A stretch of DNA of 64,000 bases from Rhodococcus sp. SGAir0479 (GCF_005484805.1 NZ_CP039432.1:1488001-1552000), one strand, 5' to 3'. Shown: positions 29,686 to 38,963, numbered from the stretch's first letter. A program made the numbers and translations. The notes: a model not told the origin generated them from the letters alone.

Positions 29686-30011
29686 CGGCCTGGATGTTCC
29701 TGTTCGGGGCCATCGCGTCGGAGATCGGCGCGACGATGTCGCTGAGGGTCGCCGCACTGGGCCGGCCACGGTGGTACGCCGTGGTCGGTCTCGGCTACGT
29801 CGCCGCCTTCGCGCTCCTGTCCGCCGCCCTGGCCCACGGCCTCGGCATCGGTGTCGCGTACGGCGTCTGGTCCGCCGTCGGCATCGCCGCGACCGCCGTC
29901 CTGAGCCGAATCGTATTCCGGGAACCGTTCACTGCCCTCATGGGCGTCGGCGTGGCCGTCATCGTCGGGGGAGTGCTGCTCGTCGAACTCGGTGCTCAAT
30001 CAGGACCGTAG
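29682..30011 (+). CDS. SMR family transporter, second of a pair
   Basis: The 109-residue protein has four helices, the conserved glutamate in FLFGAIASEIGATMSLR (about residue 14) and GVAYGVWSAVG. It overlaps its partner's stop as ATGA. The partner carries a long positive C-terminal tail and this one does not, as expected when two subunits insert in opposite orientations. Cationic drugs or quaternary ammonium compounds are the usual substrates of this group, but substrates cannot be predicted here. Confidence 0.86.
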   Translation: MTAWMFLFGAIASEIGATMSLRVAALGRPRWYAVVGLGYVAAFALLSAALAHGLGIGVAYGVWSAVGIAATAVLSRIVFREPFTALMGVGVAVIVGGVLLVELGAQSGP

Positions 30012-30069
30012 TTGTCCGCAATCGTTCGTAACGTCGTTGTCGTAGATCACCCGACGGAAGGACGATTCG

Positions 30070-30618
30070 ATGACCCAGCACCAGCACACCGCCACCGCCA
30101 GCACCGGCGAACGCGCCGACATCCTGGCGCTGCTCGCAGACCAACGGCACAACTTCCTCATCACGATGCGGGGGCTGGACGAGGAACAGGCGCGGGCGCG
30201 CACCACCGTCAGTGAACTCACGCTCGGCGGGCTCCTCACTCATCTCGCGCACACCGAACGGCACTGGGTACGAACCCTCCGTGAGCGCGACGAGACCGCC
30301 ACGTTCGACATGGAGGCGGCGATGGAGCAGTACCGAATGGCGGACGACACGACCGTCGCGCAACTGCTCGCGGAGTACACGGAGGCCGCCGCCGCCACGG
30401 ACGCCGCGGTGGTCGAACTCGACGACCTCGACCTGCCGATTCCCCTGCCCACCGCGCCCTGGGCGCCGGAACGCCAGTGGTGGTCGGCGCGCCGGGTGCT
30501 GCTGCACCTGTTGCGTGAGACCGCCCAGCATTCGGGTCACGCGGACATCATTCGCGAATCCCTGGACGGTGCGAACACCACCCGGCAGATGGGCGCCGAC
30601 GCCGGCATGGAGTTCTGA
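30070..30618 (+). CDS. DinB-like (DUF664) protein
   Basis: The 182-residue protein has the four-helix DinB/DUF664 fold with metal-binding histidines in THLAHTERHW (about residue 61) and TAQHSGHADIIRE (about residue 160). In actinobacteria this superfamily includes mycothiol-dependent transferases, and the organism has mycothiol synthesis (mshC in this window), so a thiol-transferase role is possible but not shown. The ATG at 30070 follows GGAAGGA; the gene stands between the SMR pair and a class II amidotransferase gene on the same strand. Confidence 0.82.
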   Translation: MTQHQHTATASTGERADILALLADQRHNFLITMRGLDEEQARARTTVSELTLGGLLTHLAHTERHWVRTLRERDETATFDMEAAMEQYRMADDTTVAQLLAEYTEAAAATDAAVVELDDLDLPIPLPTAPWAPERQWWSARRVLLHLLRETAQHSGHADIIRESLDGANTTRQMGADAGMEF

Positions 30619-30697
30619 CGCCGCGAACCGCCACGGCGGCGCCGCGCGGGCGGTCATACTGGTCCGAGTACCGCCTCTCGACGCGAGGAGGACGCCG

Positions 30698-31573
30698 ATG
30701 TGTCGGTTGTTCGGAATGTCCGCGGCGCCGCACCGCGTGCACGCCACGTTCTGGCTGCTCGAGGCCGAGGACAGTCTCGCGGAGCAGAGTCGCCGCATGC
30801 CCGACGGCACGGGACTGGGGACCTTCAACCCGGAGGGGGCACCGCGGGTCGAGAAGCAGCCGCTGGCCGCGTACGAGGACCCGCAGTTCGCCCGCGAGGC
30901 CAAGGACCGGGAATCGCGCACGTTCGTGGCGCACGTCCGCTACGCGACGACCGGGGAATCCGTGGCGGTCAACACCCACCCGTTCGAGCAGAAGGGGCGG
31001 CTCTTCGCCCACAACGGGGTGGTGGAGGACCTGCCCGCCCTCGAGGACGAACTCGGCTCGTACCGCGATCTGGTCCGCGGCGACACCGACTCCGAGCGCT
31101 TCTTCGCGTTGATCACCCGCCGGATCGACGAGCACGACGGCGACGTGGCGGCGGGCATCGCGTCCGCGGTCGGGTGGATCGCCGACAACCTGCGCATGCT
31201 GGCCATCAACTTCGTCATGGTCAGCGACGACGAGATGTGGGCGTTCCGCTACCCCGACACGCACGACCTGCTGGTGTTGCTCCGCCACCCCGGCGGGACC
31301 GGCGGGCGCCGGCATCTGGACCACGCGAGCGCCGCGGGCACGGTGCGGGCCCGATCCGGTGCGCTCGCGACACTGCCTGCCGTCGTGGTCGCCACCGAAC
31401 AGATGGACGAGGACCCGGCCTGGGAGTCGCTGTGCCCCGGTGAACTGCTGCACGTCGGGCCGAAGCTCGAGGTGTCGCGCACCGTGATCCTGGACCGGGC
31501 GCCGGCGCACCGACTCACGCTCGACGACCTGACCGGCCACGCGGCCGCCGCCCAGGCGCCGAGCCCCCGCTAG
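30698..31573 (+). CDS. Class II glutamine amidotransferase (YafJ-like)
   Basis: The 291-residue protein starts MCRLFGMSA, so Cys2 would be the N-terminal nucleophile after removal of Met1, as in Ntn-type glutaminases. Other motifs include FVAHVRYATTG, NTHPF, FAHNGVV and GDTDSERFFAL, all typical of the glutaminase domain. There is no second synthetase domain, so it hydrolyses glutamine or a gamma-glutamyl compound alone or for a partner; EgtC is a related member, but no egt genes are near. GAGGAGG (30685-30691) sets the start. Confidence 0.9.
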   Translation: MCRLFGMSAAPHRVHATFWLLEAEDSLAEQSRRMPDGTGLGTFNPEGAPRVEKQPLAAYEDPQFAREAKDRESRTFVAHVRYATTGESVAVNTHPFEQKGRLFAHNGVVEDLPALEDELGSYRDLVRGDTDSERFFALITRRIDEHDGDVAAGIASAVGWIADNLRMLAINFVMVSDDEMWAFRYPDTHDLLVLLRHPGGTGGRRHLDHASAAGTVRARSGALATLPAVVVATEQMDEDPAWESLCPGELLHVGPKLEVSRTVILDRAPAHRLTLDDLTGHAAAAQAPSPR

Positions 31574-31580
31574 CGGCGCC

Positions 31581-32828
31581 TCACGCCCGTCGTGCCCGGA
31601 TCTCGAATCCGGCGTCGCGGAGCCGGCCGACCAGCACGTCGCCCAGCGCGGTCGCCGGGGTGAGGACGCCGCCGGGCGTCTCGGGCAGAGCGTCGCGGTC
31701 GAGCGCGAGGGCGAGCGCGGACTCGCCGAACATCACTGCCGTCGCAGCGTATCCGGGATCCCCCTTCGCGGCGAACCGGACCGTGTACCGGGCGCCCGTC
31801 GTCGTCCGGCCGTAGATGTCGATCGTGAAGTGGCCCTTGGTGCGGGACTGCTCACCCGGGCCCTGGCCGGGCTTGGGCAGCACCCGGTCCAGCACCCAGC
31901 GCGTCGGTGGGAACGCCAGCCCGGCCACGAGCGCGCCCATCCCGACCGCGACCCCGCCGGCGAGCACCGGCGACACCGGCGACGACCCCACGTTCATGAC
32001 CTCGCGGTACCGGAACTGCTTGCCGTAGGAGTGTCCGGTGAGCGCGTTGCTGCGACGGACCACGCGGGTGTTGTACGGCCCCATGAAGAACGGCGCCTTC
32101 CAACCGGAGAGTTCGGGTGCGATGTCCCGGCCGCGCGCGAGCGCCAGATCCGCCTGCCGACCCAGGTCGGGTTCGGCCGCGCGATCAGGACTGAGCGAGT
32201 ACGGCGAGGCAGTCAGGCGGCGCAGCGCCGCATCACGCTTGGTGACGTCGATCTGGGTGCGCAGCGAGTCGACGGTGCCGCCGCTGACGCCGCCGCGCAT
32301 CGAGGTCACGACGAGCGTCGTGTCGGTGAGCTCACCCGCGCCGTCCTGCTGGACCTGACGGTGCAGGGCGTGAACGCCGAGGTCGGACGGGATCGAGTCG
32401 AACCCACAGGAGTGCACGATGCGCGCACCACTGGCGGTGGCGGTCTCGTGGAACCGATCGATGCTCTCGCGCGCGAACGGGGTCTCGCCCGTCAGATCGA
32501 CGTAGTCGGTGCCGGCCTCGGCGCACGCACGCACGAGCGGCAGGCCGTACTTCGCGTACGGCCCGACCGTCGTGGCGACGACGTGGGTGGTGGCGGCGAG
32601 CTCGGCCAGCGACGCCTCGTCGGTGGCATCGACCCGCAGCAGCGGCCACTCCGCGGCCGCGGGCCCGAGGGCCCGCCGTGTCTTCTCGAGGCGGTCGACC
32701 GACCGCCCGGCGAGGCCGATGCGCGTATCGGCCGGCGCGTTGCGCGCGAGGTATTCGGCGACGAGCTTGCCGACGAAGCCCGTCGCGCCGTAGACGACGA
32801 CGTCGAGGTCCCGGGTGCGTGTGGTCAT
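31581..32828 (-). CDS. Saccharopine dehydrogenase-like / trans-acting enoyl reductase family protein
   Basis: The 415-residue protein has an N-terminal Rossmann fold (DVVVYGATGFVGKLVAEYL, about 9-27), the YVDLTGE segment at about 109-115, and HSCGFDSIPSDLG at about 138-150, the pattern of mycobacterial Rv2449c/Rv2953-type proteins. Rv2953 reduces double bonds in phthiocerol-type lipids in trans; Rv2449c-like proteins are of unknown function. No polyketide synthase is near, so the second is more likely. Possible small hydrophobic segments occur around 285-310. It is convergent with the amidotransferase gene, seven bases apart. Confidence 0.8.
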   Translation of the reverse strand: MTTRTRDLDVVVYGATGFVGKLVAEYLARNAPADTRIGLAGRSVDRLEKTRRALGPAAAEWPLLRVDATDEASLAELAATTHVVATTVGPYAKYGLPLVRACAEAGTDYVDLTGETPFARESIDRFHETATASGARIVHSCGFDSIPSDLGVHALHRQVQQDGAGELTDTTLVVTSMRGGVSGGTVDSLRTQIDVTKRDAALRRLTASPYSLSPDRAAEPDLGRQADLALARGRDIAPELSGWKAPFFMGPYNTRVVRRSNALTGHSYGKQFRYREVMNVGSSPVSPVLAGGVAVGMGALVAGLAFPPTRWVLDRVLPKPGQGPGEQSRTKGHFTIDIYGRTTTGARYTVRFAAKGDPGYAATAVMFGESALALALDRDALPETPGGVLTPATALGDVLVGRLRDAGFEIRARRA

Positions 32829-32870
32829 GGATCCGACCCTACTTGCGGGTAAGGAAAAGTGCGACAGGTG

Positions 32871-33248
32871 TCACACGACGAGGCGGCGCCGGTCGCGGCG
32901 GCGGAGCAGTGCGTATCCGACCCAGGACGCCACCACCACCGCGGCCACGACGGCGCGCACCAGATCGACGGCGTGCTCGGGATACACCACACCCGTGAGG
33001 TAGTGCGCGATGAACCCGCTCGACGGCAACTGCGGCTCACCGCCGCGCTCGCGCGCCCAGTTCTCGAGGTGCGTGAGCGGACAGTCGATCCCGATCAGGA
33101 CCGTGCCGAAACCCCACGCGACGGCGGCGGCGTGCAACCAGATCGTGCGCCGCCTACGCCACGCCAGGAATCCGCCGGCCACGACGTAACCGAGGAACAG
33201 CAGATGGACGACCACGGTGGCATCCGCAAGGACCCGATACGGCACCAC
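32871..33248 (-). CDS. DUF2784 family membrane protein
   Basis: This 125-residue protein has about four membrane segments (9-29, 39-57, 75-85 weak, 98-117) with conserved residues typical of DUF2784: DATVVVHLLFLGYVVAGGFLAWR, GIDCPLTHLENW and YLTGVVYP. The family is widespread in actinobacteria and Gram-negative bacteria and of unknown function. An Arg-rich cytoplasmic end (RRRDRRR) follows the last helix. It sits alone, 42 bases downstream of the reductase gene start on the same strand. Confidence 0.82.
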   Translation of the reverse strand: MVPYRVLADATVVVHLLFLGYVVAGGFLAWRRRRTIWLHAAAVAWGFGTVLIGIDCPLTHLENWARERGGEPQLPSSGFIAHYLTGVVYPEHAVDLVRAVVAAVVVASWVGYALLRRRDRRRLVV

Positions 33249-33289
33249 GAGACCTCCCGCCGCAGGGACGTGAGCACTTCGCCTTCAGG

Positions 33290-33685
33290 CTACTGCGGTT
33301 CCTTGACCACCAGGACCGGTACGTCCACCTCGATCAGCAGCCGTTGGAGCGATCGGTCGAGCAGGAACTTCCCGATGGGCTTCATCCGCCGGCTGCCGAC
33401 CACCACCAACCCCGCGCCGCACTCCGCGATCAGCTCGACCAGAGCACCGACGCGATCCCCGCTGTGCTCGGCGACCCGCAACTCCCACGGCGACTCGCCG
33501 ACCTTGCCGGCGTCGAGAGCCGCCTGCACCACGCCGCGGAGCGCGTCGATCTCGGCCGTCGACGACGCGTCGTCGACGATCTGGAGAACGAGGAGTTGCT
33601 CGCGCCGTCGCATCGCCTCCTGCGCGGCGTGCGCCACCGCGAACCGCCCTTCCGGACTGTCGCTGAATGCCACGGCGATGGCCAT
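33290..33685 (-). CDS. Universal stress protein (Usp), single domain, degenerate ATP site
   Basis: The 131-residue protein has the Usp fold: IAVAFSDSPEGRFAVAHAAQEA at the N-terminus and ECGAGLVVVGSRRMKPIGKFLLDRSLQRLL at the C-terminus ending VPVLVV. The normal nucleotide motif G-x2-G-x9-G-[ST] is broken here (GSRRM..., LDRS in place of LGS), so ATP binding is doubtful and it may be of the non-binding UspA type. GGGAGG before ATG 33685 sets the start; a longer frame to 33760 has no ribosome site of its own. Confidence 0.82.
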   Translation of the reverse strand: MAIAVAFSDSPEGRFAVAHAAQEAMRRREQLLVLQIVDDASSTAEIDALRGVVQAALDAGKVGESPWELRVAEHSGDRVGALVELIAECGAGLVVVGSRRMKPIGKFLLDRSLQRLLIEVDVPVLVVKEPQ

Positions 33686-33778
33686 GAAGCCTCCCGGTAG
33701 ATCGACGTCGGATGCGTGGGTCCAGTATCCCCGGTCCGCACACGAAACCGGGTGTGGCACACGTCGCTCCTCCGTCGG

Positions 33779-35233
33779 CTACCAGGGCGACGGCACGAAG
33801 TCCTTGAGGAAACAGCCGTGGAGGTCGACGCCCTGCTCGCCCTGCACGATCGGGTCGTACACCCGGGCCGCCCCGTCCACCAGGTCGAGCGGGGCGTGGA
33901 AACCCTCCTCCGCCAACCGCAGCTTCGTGTAGTGCGGCCGCTCGTCGGTGATCCAGCCGGTGTCCACCGCGGTCATGAGGATCCCGTCGTCGAGCATCTC
34001 CGCGGCGCTGGTCCGGGTGAGCATGTTCAACGCGGCCTTCGCCATGTTGGTGTGCGGGTGTCCCGCCCCCTTGTAGGCCCGGCCGAACTGGCCCTCCATC
34101 GCCGAGACGTTCACCACGTACTTGCGTCGCGCCGGCGCCGCGGCCATGGCCGGACGCAGCCGGGAGACGAGGATGAACGGCGCGACGGAGTTGCACAACT
34201 GGACCTCGAGCAGCTCGATCGGGTCCACCTCGTCGACGGTCTGCACCCAGCTGTTGGTATGTGCCAGGTCGGGAAGCAGTCCACCCGCGTCGATCGCGAC
34301 GCCCTGCTCGATCCGCGCCGGGGTGGCCGATCCGGCGACCAGCGCGAGCGAGCTGACCTCGTCGGCCGAGAGGTTGGCCGACGCCGCGAGCGTCGCCGTC
34401 GACAGCGAGCCCGCGAGGGCCGCGGGGTGCGCCTCGCTGGTCTTGCCGAACGTCACCACGTCGGGCAGCTCGCCGGCAGGCAGCGGACCGGACTCGGCCT
34501 CGGCCAGCGCGCTGTACGCGCCGGGGGAGCGACGGACCGTCTGCGCGGCGTTGTTGATGAGGATGTCCAACGGGCCTTGCGCGGCAACGGAATCGGCAAG
34601 GGCAACCACCTGTGCGGGATCGCGCAGGTCGATGCCCACCACCCGCAGGCGATGGATCCAGTCGGCGCTGTCGTCCATCGCTGTGAAGCGGCGGATCGCA
34701 TCGTTCGGGAACCGCGTGGTGATCGTCAGGTGGGCGCCGTCGCGCAGCAGCCGCAGCGCGATGTACATCCCGATCTTGGCGCGGCCACCGGTCAGCAGTG
34801 CGCGCCGGCCGGTGAGGTCGGTGCGCTGATCCCGCTTGGCGTGGCTGCTCGCCGCGCACGTGGGGCACAGCTGGTGGTAGAACGCGTCCACCTGGGTGTA
34901 CCGCTGCTTGCAGATGTAGCAGGGCCGCGGCCGGATGAGCGTGCCCGCGGTGGCGCCGGCGGCGTTCGAGGTGAGAGGAATGCCGGCGGTCTCGTCGTCG
35001 ATGCGATCCGGGGACCCGGTCGCGGTGGCGGCGACGACCGTGCGGTCGGCGGCCGAGATCGCGTCCCGCGCCTGCCTGCGGCGCAACCGCTTGAGCTTCT
35101 TGAACATGCTGCCGACGGCCCGTTGCACCGCAACGGAATCCGGGTGGTCGGCGTCGAGCAAGGATGCCTCCGACAGCACCCGCAGGCAGACGTCCAGGTC
35201 GGCGGGGTCGATGCCCGTCATCGGTTGTGCCAT
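33779..35233 (-). CDS. Atypical short-chain dehydrogenase with N-terminal zinc knuckle
   Basis: The 484-residue protein combines an N-terminal region (1-130) with a CYICK ... CPTC knuckle (Cys105, 108, 123, 126) and a C-terminal SDR domain (about 140-480). The cofactor loop TGGRAKIG (148-155) and INNAA are normal, but where SDR enzymes have YxxxK this protein has TNMAK, and no tyrosine lies at either usual spacing. It also has a long insertion before the active-site region. It may be a non-enzymatic or unusual reductase. The substrate is unknown. Confidence 0.78.
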   Translation of the reverse strand: MAQPMTGIDPADLDVCLRVLSEASLLDADHPDSVAVQRAVGSMFKKLKRLRRRQARDAISAADRTVVAATATGSPDRIDDETAGIPLTSNAAGATAGTLIRPRPCYICKQRYTQVDAFYHQLCPTCAASSHAKRDQRTDLTGRRALLTGGRAKIGMYIALRLLRDGAHLTITTRFPNDAIRRFTAMDDSADWIHRLRVVGIDLRDPAQVVALADSVAAQGPLDILINNAAQTVRRSPGAYSALAEAESGPLPAGELPDVVTFGKTSEAHPAALAGSLSTATLAASANLSADEVSSLALVAGSATPARIEQGVAIDAGGLLPDLAHTNSWVQTVDEVDPIELLEVQLCNSVAPFILVSRLRPAMAAAPARRKYVVNVSAMEGQFGRAYKGAGHPHTNMAKAALNMLTRTSAAEMLDDGILMTAVDTGWITDERPHYTKLRLAEEGFHAPLDLVDGAARVYDPIVQGEQGVDLHGCFLKDFVPSPW

Positions 35234-35440
35234 CGGTGGGTAACTCAGTCCTGATCTCGTGCGGAATGCGACCCGGCGGTGGCGGGCCGACGCACGAGTC
35301 TACCGGGGGTCCCGGGCCGCACTTACCGGCGGCGCCCTGGTGACACGAAGCTGTCACCGGAGGAGCATTTGAACTACCAGGGGGAGCGCCCCCGGGGCCG
35401 TTCCCCGCTCGAGACTCGACACTCGAGGAGGGTGAGAACG

Positions 35441-36661
35441 ATGAACCAGTCGAAGGGGTTCTCCGGGCATCCCGGGTCCGACGGCGCGGGTGTGTACGGA
35501 GCGAGCACTGTCGGCACCTTCGAGACGTTGCACGCGGAATCGGTGGTACCGGTGGAGCCCCCGTTGCAGAAGGAGGGCCCGTTCCTGCCGGAGCTGACCG
35601 AGGTCGACCTGTTGGTCCGGGCGCCGCAGGCGCGCCGGGACTTCAACGTGTCGGGGTCGGGAGTGACCGTCGCGGTCCTCGACACCGGGCTGCGGACCAC
35701 ACACGTGGATTTCGCCGGCCGGGTGCTGCCCGGCCGGAACTTCACCGCCGACTACGGAGGTGACCCCGCGGAGGTCGCCGACGGCCACGGGCACGGCACC
35801 AGCGTGGCGGGCATCGCCGCCGCCGGCCGGATCCACACCGGCGTCGCCCCGAACACGCGGGTCGTGCCGCTGAAGGTGCTCGCGAACGACGGGACGGGAC
35901 GGTTCGAGGACATCCGTGACGCGCTCGACTGGGTGCTCGACCGGCGGGCGGCGCTGGGCGTCTCGGCGCTGTGCCTGGCCACCGGCGCCGCGGACAACCG
36001 GAGCACGGACACGGACATGCCCGGTGACGTGATCGGTGCCCTCCTGCAGGAGCTCACCGACGAGGGGGTGTGCTGCTGCGTCGCGGCCGGCAACGACTAC
36101 TACGCCCACGGCGGTGTGCAGGGGATGTGCTATCCGGCTATCTTCCGTCAGACGATCAGCGTCGGCGCCGTGTACGACGCCGACGAGGGGAGCTTCCGGT
36201 ACCGGGACGGCGCGAAGGCGTTCGCCTCGGACTCGGACCGGCTCACGCCGTTCACCCAGCGGCTGCACCGTACCGTCGGTGGCCCGTGCGCGACGGACGC
36301 GTTCGCACCGGGCGCGCCCATCACCTCGTCCGGGATCCTCAACGACACCGGCGAGTCGATCCAGTACGGGGCGAGCCAGGCCACGCCGGTGGTGCTCGGT
36401 GTGGTGGCGCTGCTGCAGTCGTTCCATCTGCGGACGGTGGGCCGGCTGCCCACGGTGACGGACGTCAAGCGGTGGCTCACGCGCGGGTCGACCGTCGTCT
36501 TCGACGGCGCCGACGACCACGACAACGTCAATCACACCGAACTGACGTTTCCGCGAGTGAGTGCGCTGGGATCGCTGCTCGTGTGCGCGAAGGATCTCGC
36601 GGTGCGGGAACTGGCGCGGGCCGATCGCGCGGGCCTACGGACGGAGGCGATGCGGCACTGA
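35441..36661 (+). CDS. S8 family serine peptidase (subtilase) without signal peptide
   Basis: The 406-residue protein has the complete subtilisin triad: Asp81 (VAVLDTGLR), His118 (GHGHGTSVAG) and Ser312 (YGASQATPVV), with the oxyanion Asn218 (VAAGND). The serine motif GASQATP differs from the classic GTSMAxP. There is no signal peptide, and the protein has several cysteines including a CCC run, so it probably acts in the cytoplasm or is exported by another route. GAGGAGGG before ATG 35441 sets the start. Related stand-alone subtilases occur near modified-peptide clusters, but none is visible here. Confidence 0.85.
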   Translation: MNQSKGFSGHPGSDGAGVYGASTVGTFETLHAESVVPVEPPLQKEGPFLPELTEVDLLVRAPQARRDFNVSGSGVTVAVLDTGLRTTHVDFAGRVLPGRNFTADYGGDPAEVADGHGHGTSVAGIAAAGRIHTGVAPNTRVVPLKVLANDGTGRFEDIRDALDWVLDRRAALGVSALCLATGAADNRSTDTDMPGDVIGALLQELTDEGVCCCVAAGNDYYAHGGVQGMCYPAIFRQTISVGAVYDADEGSFRYRDGAKAFASDSDRLTPFTQRLHRTVGGPCATDAFAPGAPITSSGILNDTGESIQYGASQATPVVLGVVALLQSFHLRTVGRLPTVTDVKRWLTRGSTVVFDGADDHDNVNHTELTFPRVSALGSLLVCAKDLAVRELARADRAGLRTEAMRH

Positions 36662-36692
36662 GGGCGGACAGTGAGGGCGGACAGTACGGAAA

Positions 36693-36732
36693 CGAGAAGA
36701 TCCCCGGCTCGAAGGAACCGGGGATCTTCTCG
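36693..36732. terminator. Strong 15-base-pair hairpin
   Basis: A perfect stem (36693-36707 with 36718-36732) with a ten-base loop lies between the subtilase gene and the convergent tRNA-Leu gene, and can serve both. Confidence 0.88.
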
Positions 36733-36749
36733 TCTGTCTCAACTCAGAG

Positions 36750-36835
36750 TGTCCGAGGGGGGACTTGAACCCCCACGTCCGTTAATAGGACACTAGCACC
36801 TCAAGCTAGCGCGTCTGCCATTCCGCCACTCGGAC
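36750..36835 (-). tRNA. tRNA-Leu (anticodon GAG)
   Basis: Read on the minus strand, the 7-base-pair acceptor stem GTCCGAG/CTCGGAC, the anticodon stem CTAGC/GCTAG with loop TTGAGGT, the long variable arm typical of leucine tRNAs, and the T arm GGGGGTTCAAGTCCCCC are all present. The anticodon is GAG. The CCA end is not encoded. Length without CCA is 86 bases. Confidence 0.95.
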
Positions 36836-37022
36836 TCGTTGTTTTCTCGCCTGTTCGCGAGGCCTTCAGTTGTTTTTCGTCTGCCCCCGCTCTCCGGGTG
36901 CCAGGAAAGATTATCCGATATTGCGCCAGGTCCAAAATCGGCTGGTCAAGCCAGGTTTTGGAGCCGAAACCGGACGCCTGTCGCAGCGCGTGCCGGGCGC
37001 GCTGCGGTGGTAGGAAAGTGGG

Positions 37023-38387
37023 GTGGCATCACATGACGAAGCAGTGTCCGCACCGCGGCCCGCCGGACGCGCCGAGATCGAGGTCGTCGACCTCGTCAGC
37101 GCGCTGATCCGGTTCGACACGTCCAACACCGGCGAACTCGAGACCACCAAGGGGGAGCGGGACTGCGCCCTGTGGGTGCAGGAGAAGCTCGAGGAGGTCG
37201 GCTACCGGACCGAGTACGTCGAATCGGGAGCGCCGGGCCGGGGCAACGTCTTCGCTCGGCTGCGGGGCGCGGACCCGAACCGCGGAACGCTTCTGATGCA
37301 CGGCCACCTCGACGTCGTGCCGGCCGAACCGGCGGACTGGAGTGTGCACCCGTTCTCGGGAGCGGTCGAGGACGGCTACGTGTGGGGGCGCGGCGCCGTC
37401 GACATGAAGGACATGTGCGGCATGATGCTGGCGCTCGCCCGCCAGTTCAAGGCCGAGGGTACGGTGCCGCCGCGCGACATCCTGTTCGCGTTCGTGGCCG
37501 ACGAGGAAGCCGGCGGCAAGTACGGCTGCCAGTGGCTCGTCGACCACCGCCCCGAACTCTTCGACGGCGTCACCGAGGCCGTCGGCGAGGTGGGCGGTTT
37601 CTCGTTGACCATCCCGCGCGCGGACGGCACCGACAAGCGCCTGTATCTCGTGGAGACGGCCGAGAAGGGCCTGGGCTGGATGCGGTTGACCGCCAAGGCC
37701 ACCGCGGGGCACGGATCGTTCCTGCACGAGGACAATGCGGTCACGATCCTCGCGGACGCCGTGTCCCGCCTGGGCAACCACACCTTCCCGCTGGTGATGT
37801 CGGACTCGGTGGCCGAGTTCCTCACGGTGCTCGCCGAGGAGACCGGGATCGAGTTCGATCCGGCCTCCCCGGACATCGACGGCACGCTCGCCAAGCTGGG
37901 CTCGATCGCACGGATCATCGGGGCGACGTTGCGCGACACCGCGAATCCCACGATGCTCAAGGCCGGTTACAAGGCGAACGTGATTCCGCAGACCGCCGAG
38001 GCCGTCTTCGACTGCCGCGTACTCCCGGGGCGGCAGGCCGCGTTCGAGCGCGAGGTCGACGCGCTGATTGGACCGCACGTGACCCGCGAGTGGATCACCA
38101 AACTCGATTCGTACGAGACCACGTTCGACGGCGATCTCGTCGACGCGATGAACGACGCGATCCTGGCGCACGACCCGAACGGCCGCACCGTGCCGTACAT
38201 GCTGTCCGCCGGCACCGACGCAAAAGCGTTCGCGCGGCTGGGAATTCGGTGCTTCGGCTTCGCGCCGCTGCGGTTGCCGCCGGAGTTGGACTTCGCCGCC
38301 CTCTTCCACGGCGTCGACGAGCGGGTACCCGTGGACGCGTTGCACTTCGGTACCCGAGTGATGGAACACTTCCTGCTACACAGCTGA
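37023..38387 (+). CDS. M20/M25/M40 family metallopeptidase (DapE2/Rv2141c-like)
   Basis: The 454-residue cytosolic protein has the M20 zinc motifs: LLMHGHLDVVPA (metal His, catalytic Asp), WGRGAVDMKD (bridging Asp), ADEEAGG (catalytic and metal Glu), and a C-terminal metal histidine in ALFHGVDERV, with the dimerisation domain in between (KATAGHGSFLHEDNA). Its closest mycobacterial counterpart by synteny is Rv2141c, a putative peptidase or succinyl-diaminopimelate desuccinylase-like protein; the substrate is unknown. It is followed by the PEBP gene, as in M. tuberculosis. GTG 37023 is the given start. Confidence 0.9.
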   Translation: MASHDEAVSAPRPAGRAEIEVVDLVSALIRFDTSNTGELETTKGERDCALWVQEKLEEVGYRTEYVESGAPGRGNVFARLRGADPNRGTLLMHGHLDVVPAEPADWSVHPFSGAVEDGYVWGRGAVDMKDMCGMMLALARQFKAEGTVPPRDILFAFVADEEAGGKYGCQWLVDHRPELFDGVTEAVGEVGGFSLTIPRADGTDKRLYLVETAEKGLGWMRLTAKATAGHGSFLHEDNAVTILADAVSRLGNHTFPLVMSDSVAEFLTVLAEETGIEFDPASPDIDGTLAKLGSIARIIGATLRDTANPTMLKAGYKANVIPQTAEAVFDCRVLPGRQAAFEREVDALIGPHVTREWITKLDSYETTFDGDLVDAMNDAILAHDPNGRTVPYMLSAGTDAKAFARLGIRCFGFAPLRLPPELDFAALFHGVDERVPVDALHFGTRVMEHFLLHS

Positions 38388-38405
38388 TCGCGAGAGAGGA
38401 CCTCC

Positions 38406-38936
38406 ATGGCGCACAATCCGTACGACGAGCTGCCCGAGCTGCCCACCTTCAACCTCACCTCCGAGGACGTGTCGGACGGGGCTCCGCTGAAGAAGGAACA
38501 GGTCAGCGGGATCTTCGGGGCCGGCGGCCACGACATCTCGCCCCAACTGTCGTGGTCCGGCTTCCCGCCCGAGACCAAGAGCTTCGCCGTGACCATGTAC
38601 GACCCCGACGCGCCGACCGCCGCCGGCTTCTGGCACTGGGCCGTCGCGAACATTCCCGCCTCGACGACGTCCCTCGTCGCAGGGGCCGGTGACGACACGG
38701 GCTCGGGCCTGCCGACCGGTGCCGTCACGCTGAAGAACGACGGTGGGCTCGCACGCTTCCTCGGCGCGGCGCCGCCCAAGGACCACGGTCCGCACCGCTA
38801 CATGATCGCCGTGCACGCCGTCGACGTCGACCACCTCGACGTGACGCCGGACTCGACGCCGGCGTTCCTGGGCTTCAACCTCTTCTCGCACGCGATCGCC
38901 CGCGCCGTGATCACCGGCACCTACGAGCAGAAGTAG
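38406..38936 (+). CDS. YbhB/YbcL family Raf-kinase-inhibitor-like protein (PEBP)
   Basis: The 176-residue protein has the phosphatidylethanolamine-binding fold with [21 protein letters not shown] and [13 protein letters not shown], the anion-pocket motifs DPDAP and GPHRY. M. tuberculosis Rv2140c (TB18.6) is the positional counterpart. The bacterial role is unclear, possibly binding of phospholipid head groups or protease inhibition. It lies 18 bases after the M20 gene, with an AGAGAGGA ribosome site before ATG 38406, so the two are co-transcribed. Confidence 0.92.
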   Translation: MAHNPYDELPELPTFNLTSEDVSDGAPLKKEQVSGIFGAGGHDISPQLSWSGFPPETKSFAVTMYDPDAPTAAGFWHWAVANIPASTTSLVAGAGDDTGSGLPTGAVTLKNDGGLARFLGAAPPKDHGPHRYMIAVHAVDVDHLDVTPDSTPAFLGFNLFSHAIARAVITGTYEQK

Positions 38937-38963
38937 GCGGCCGGAAGGTCGGGATCCGACGCT

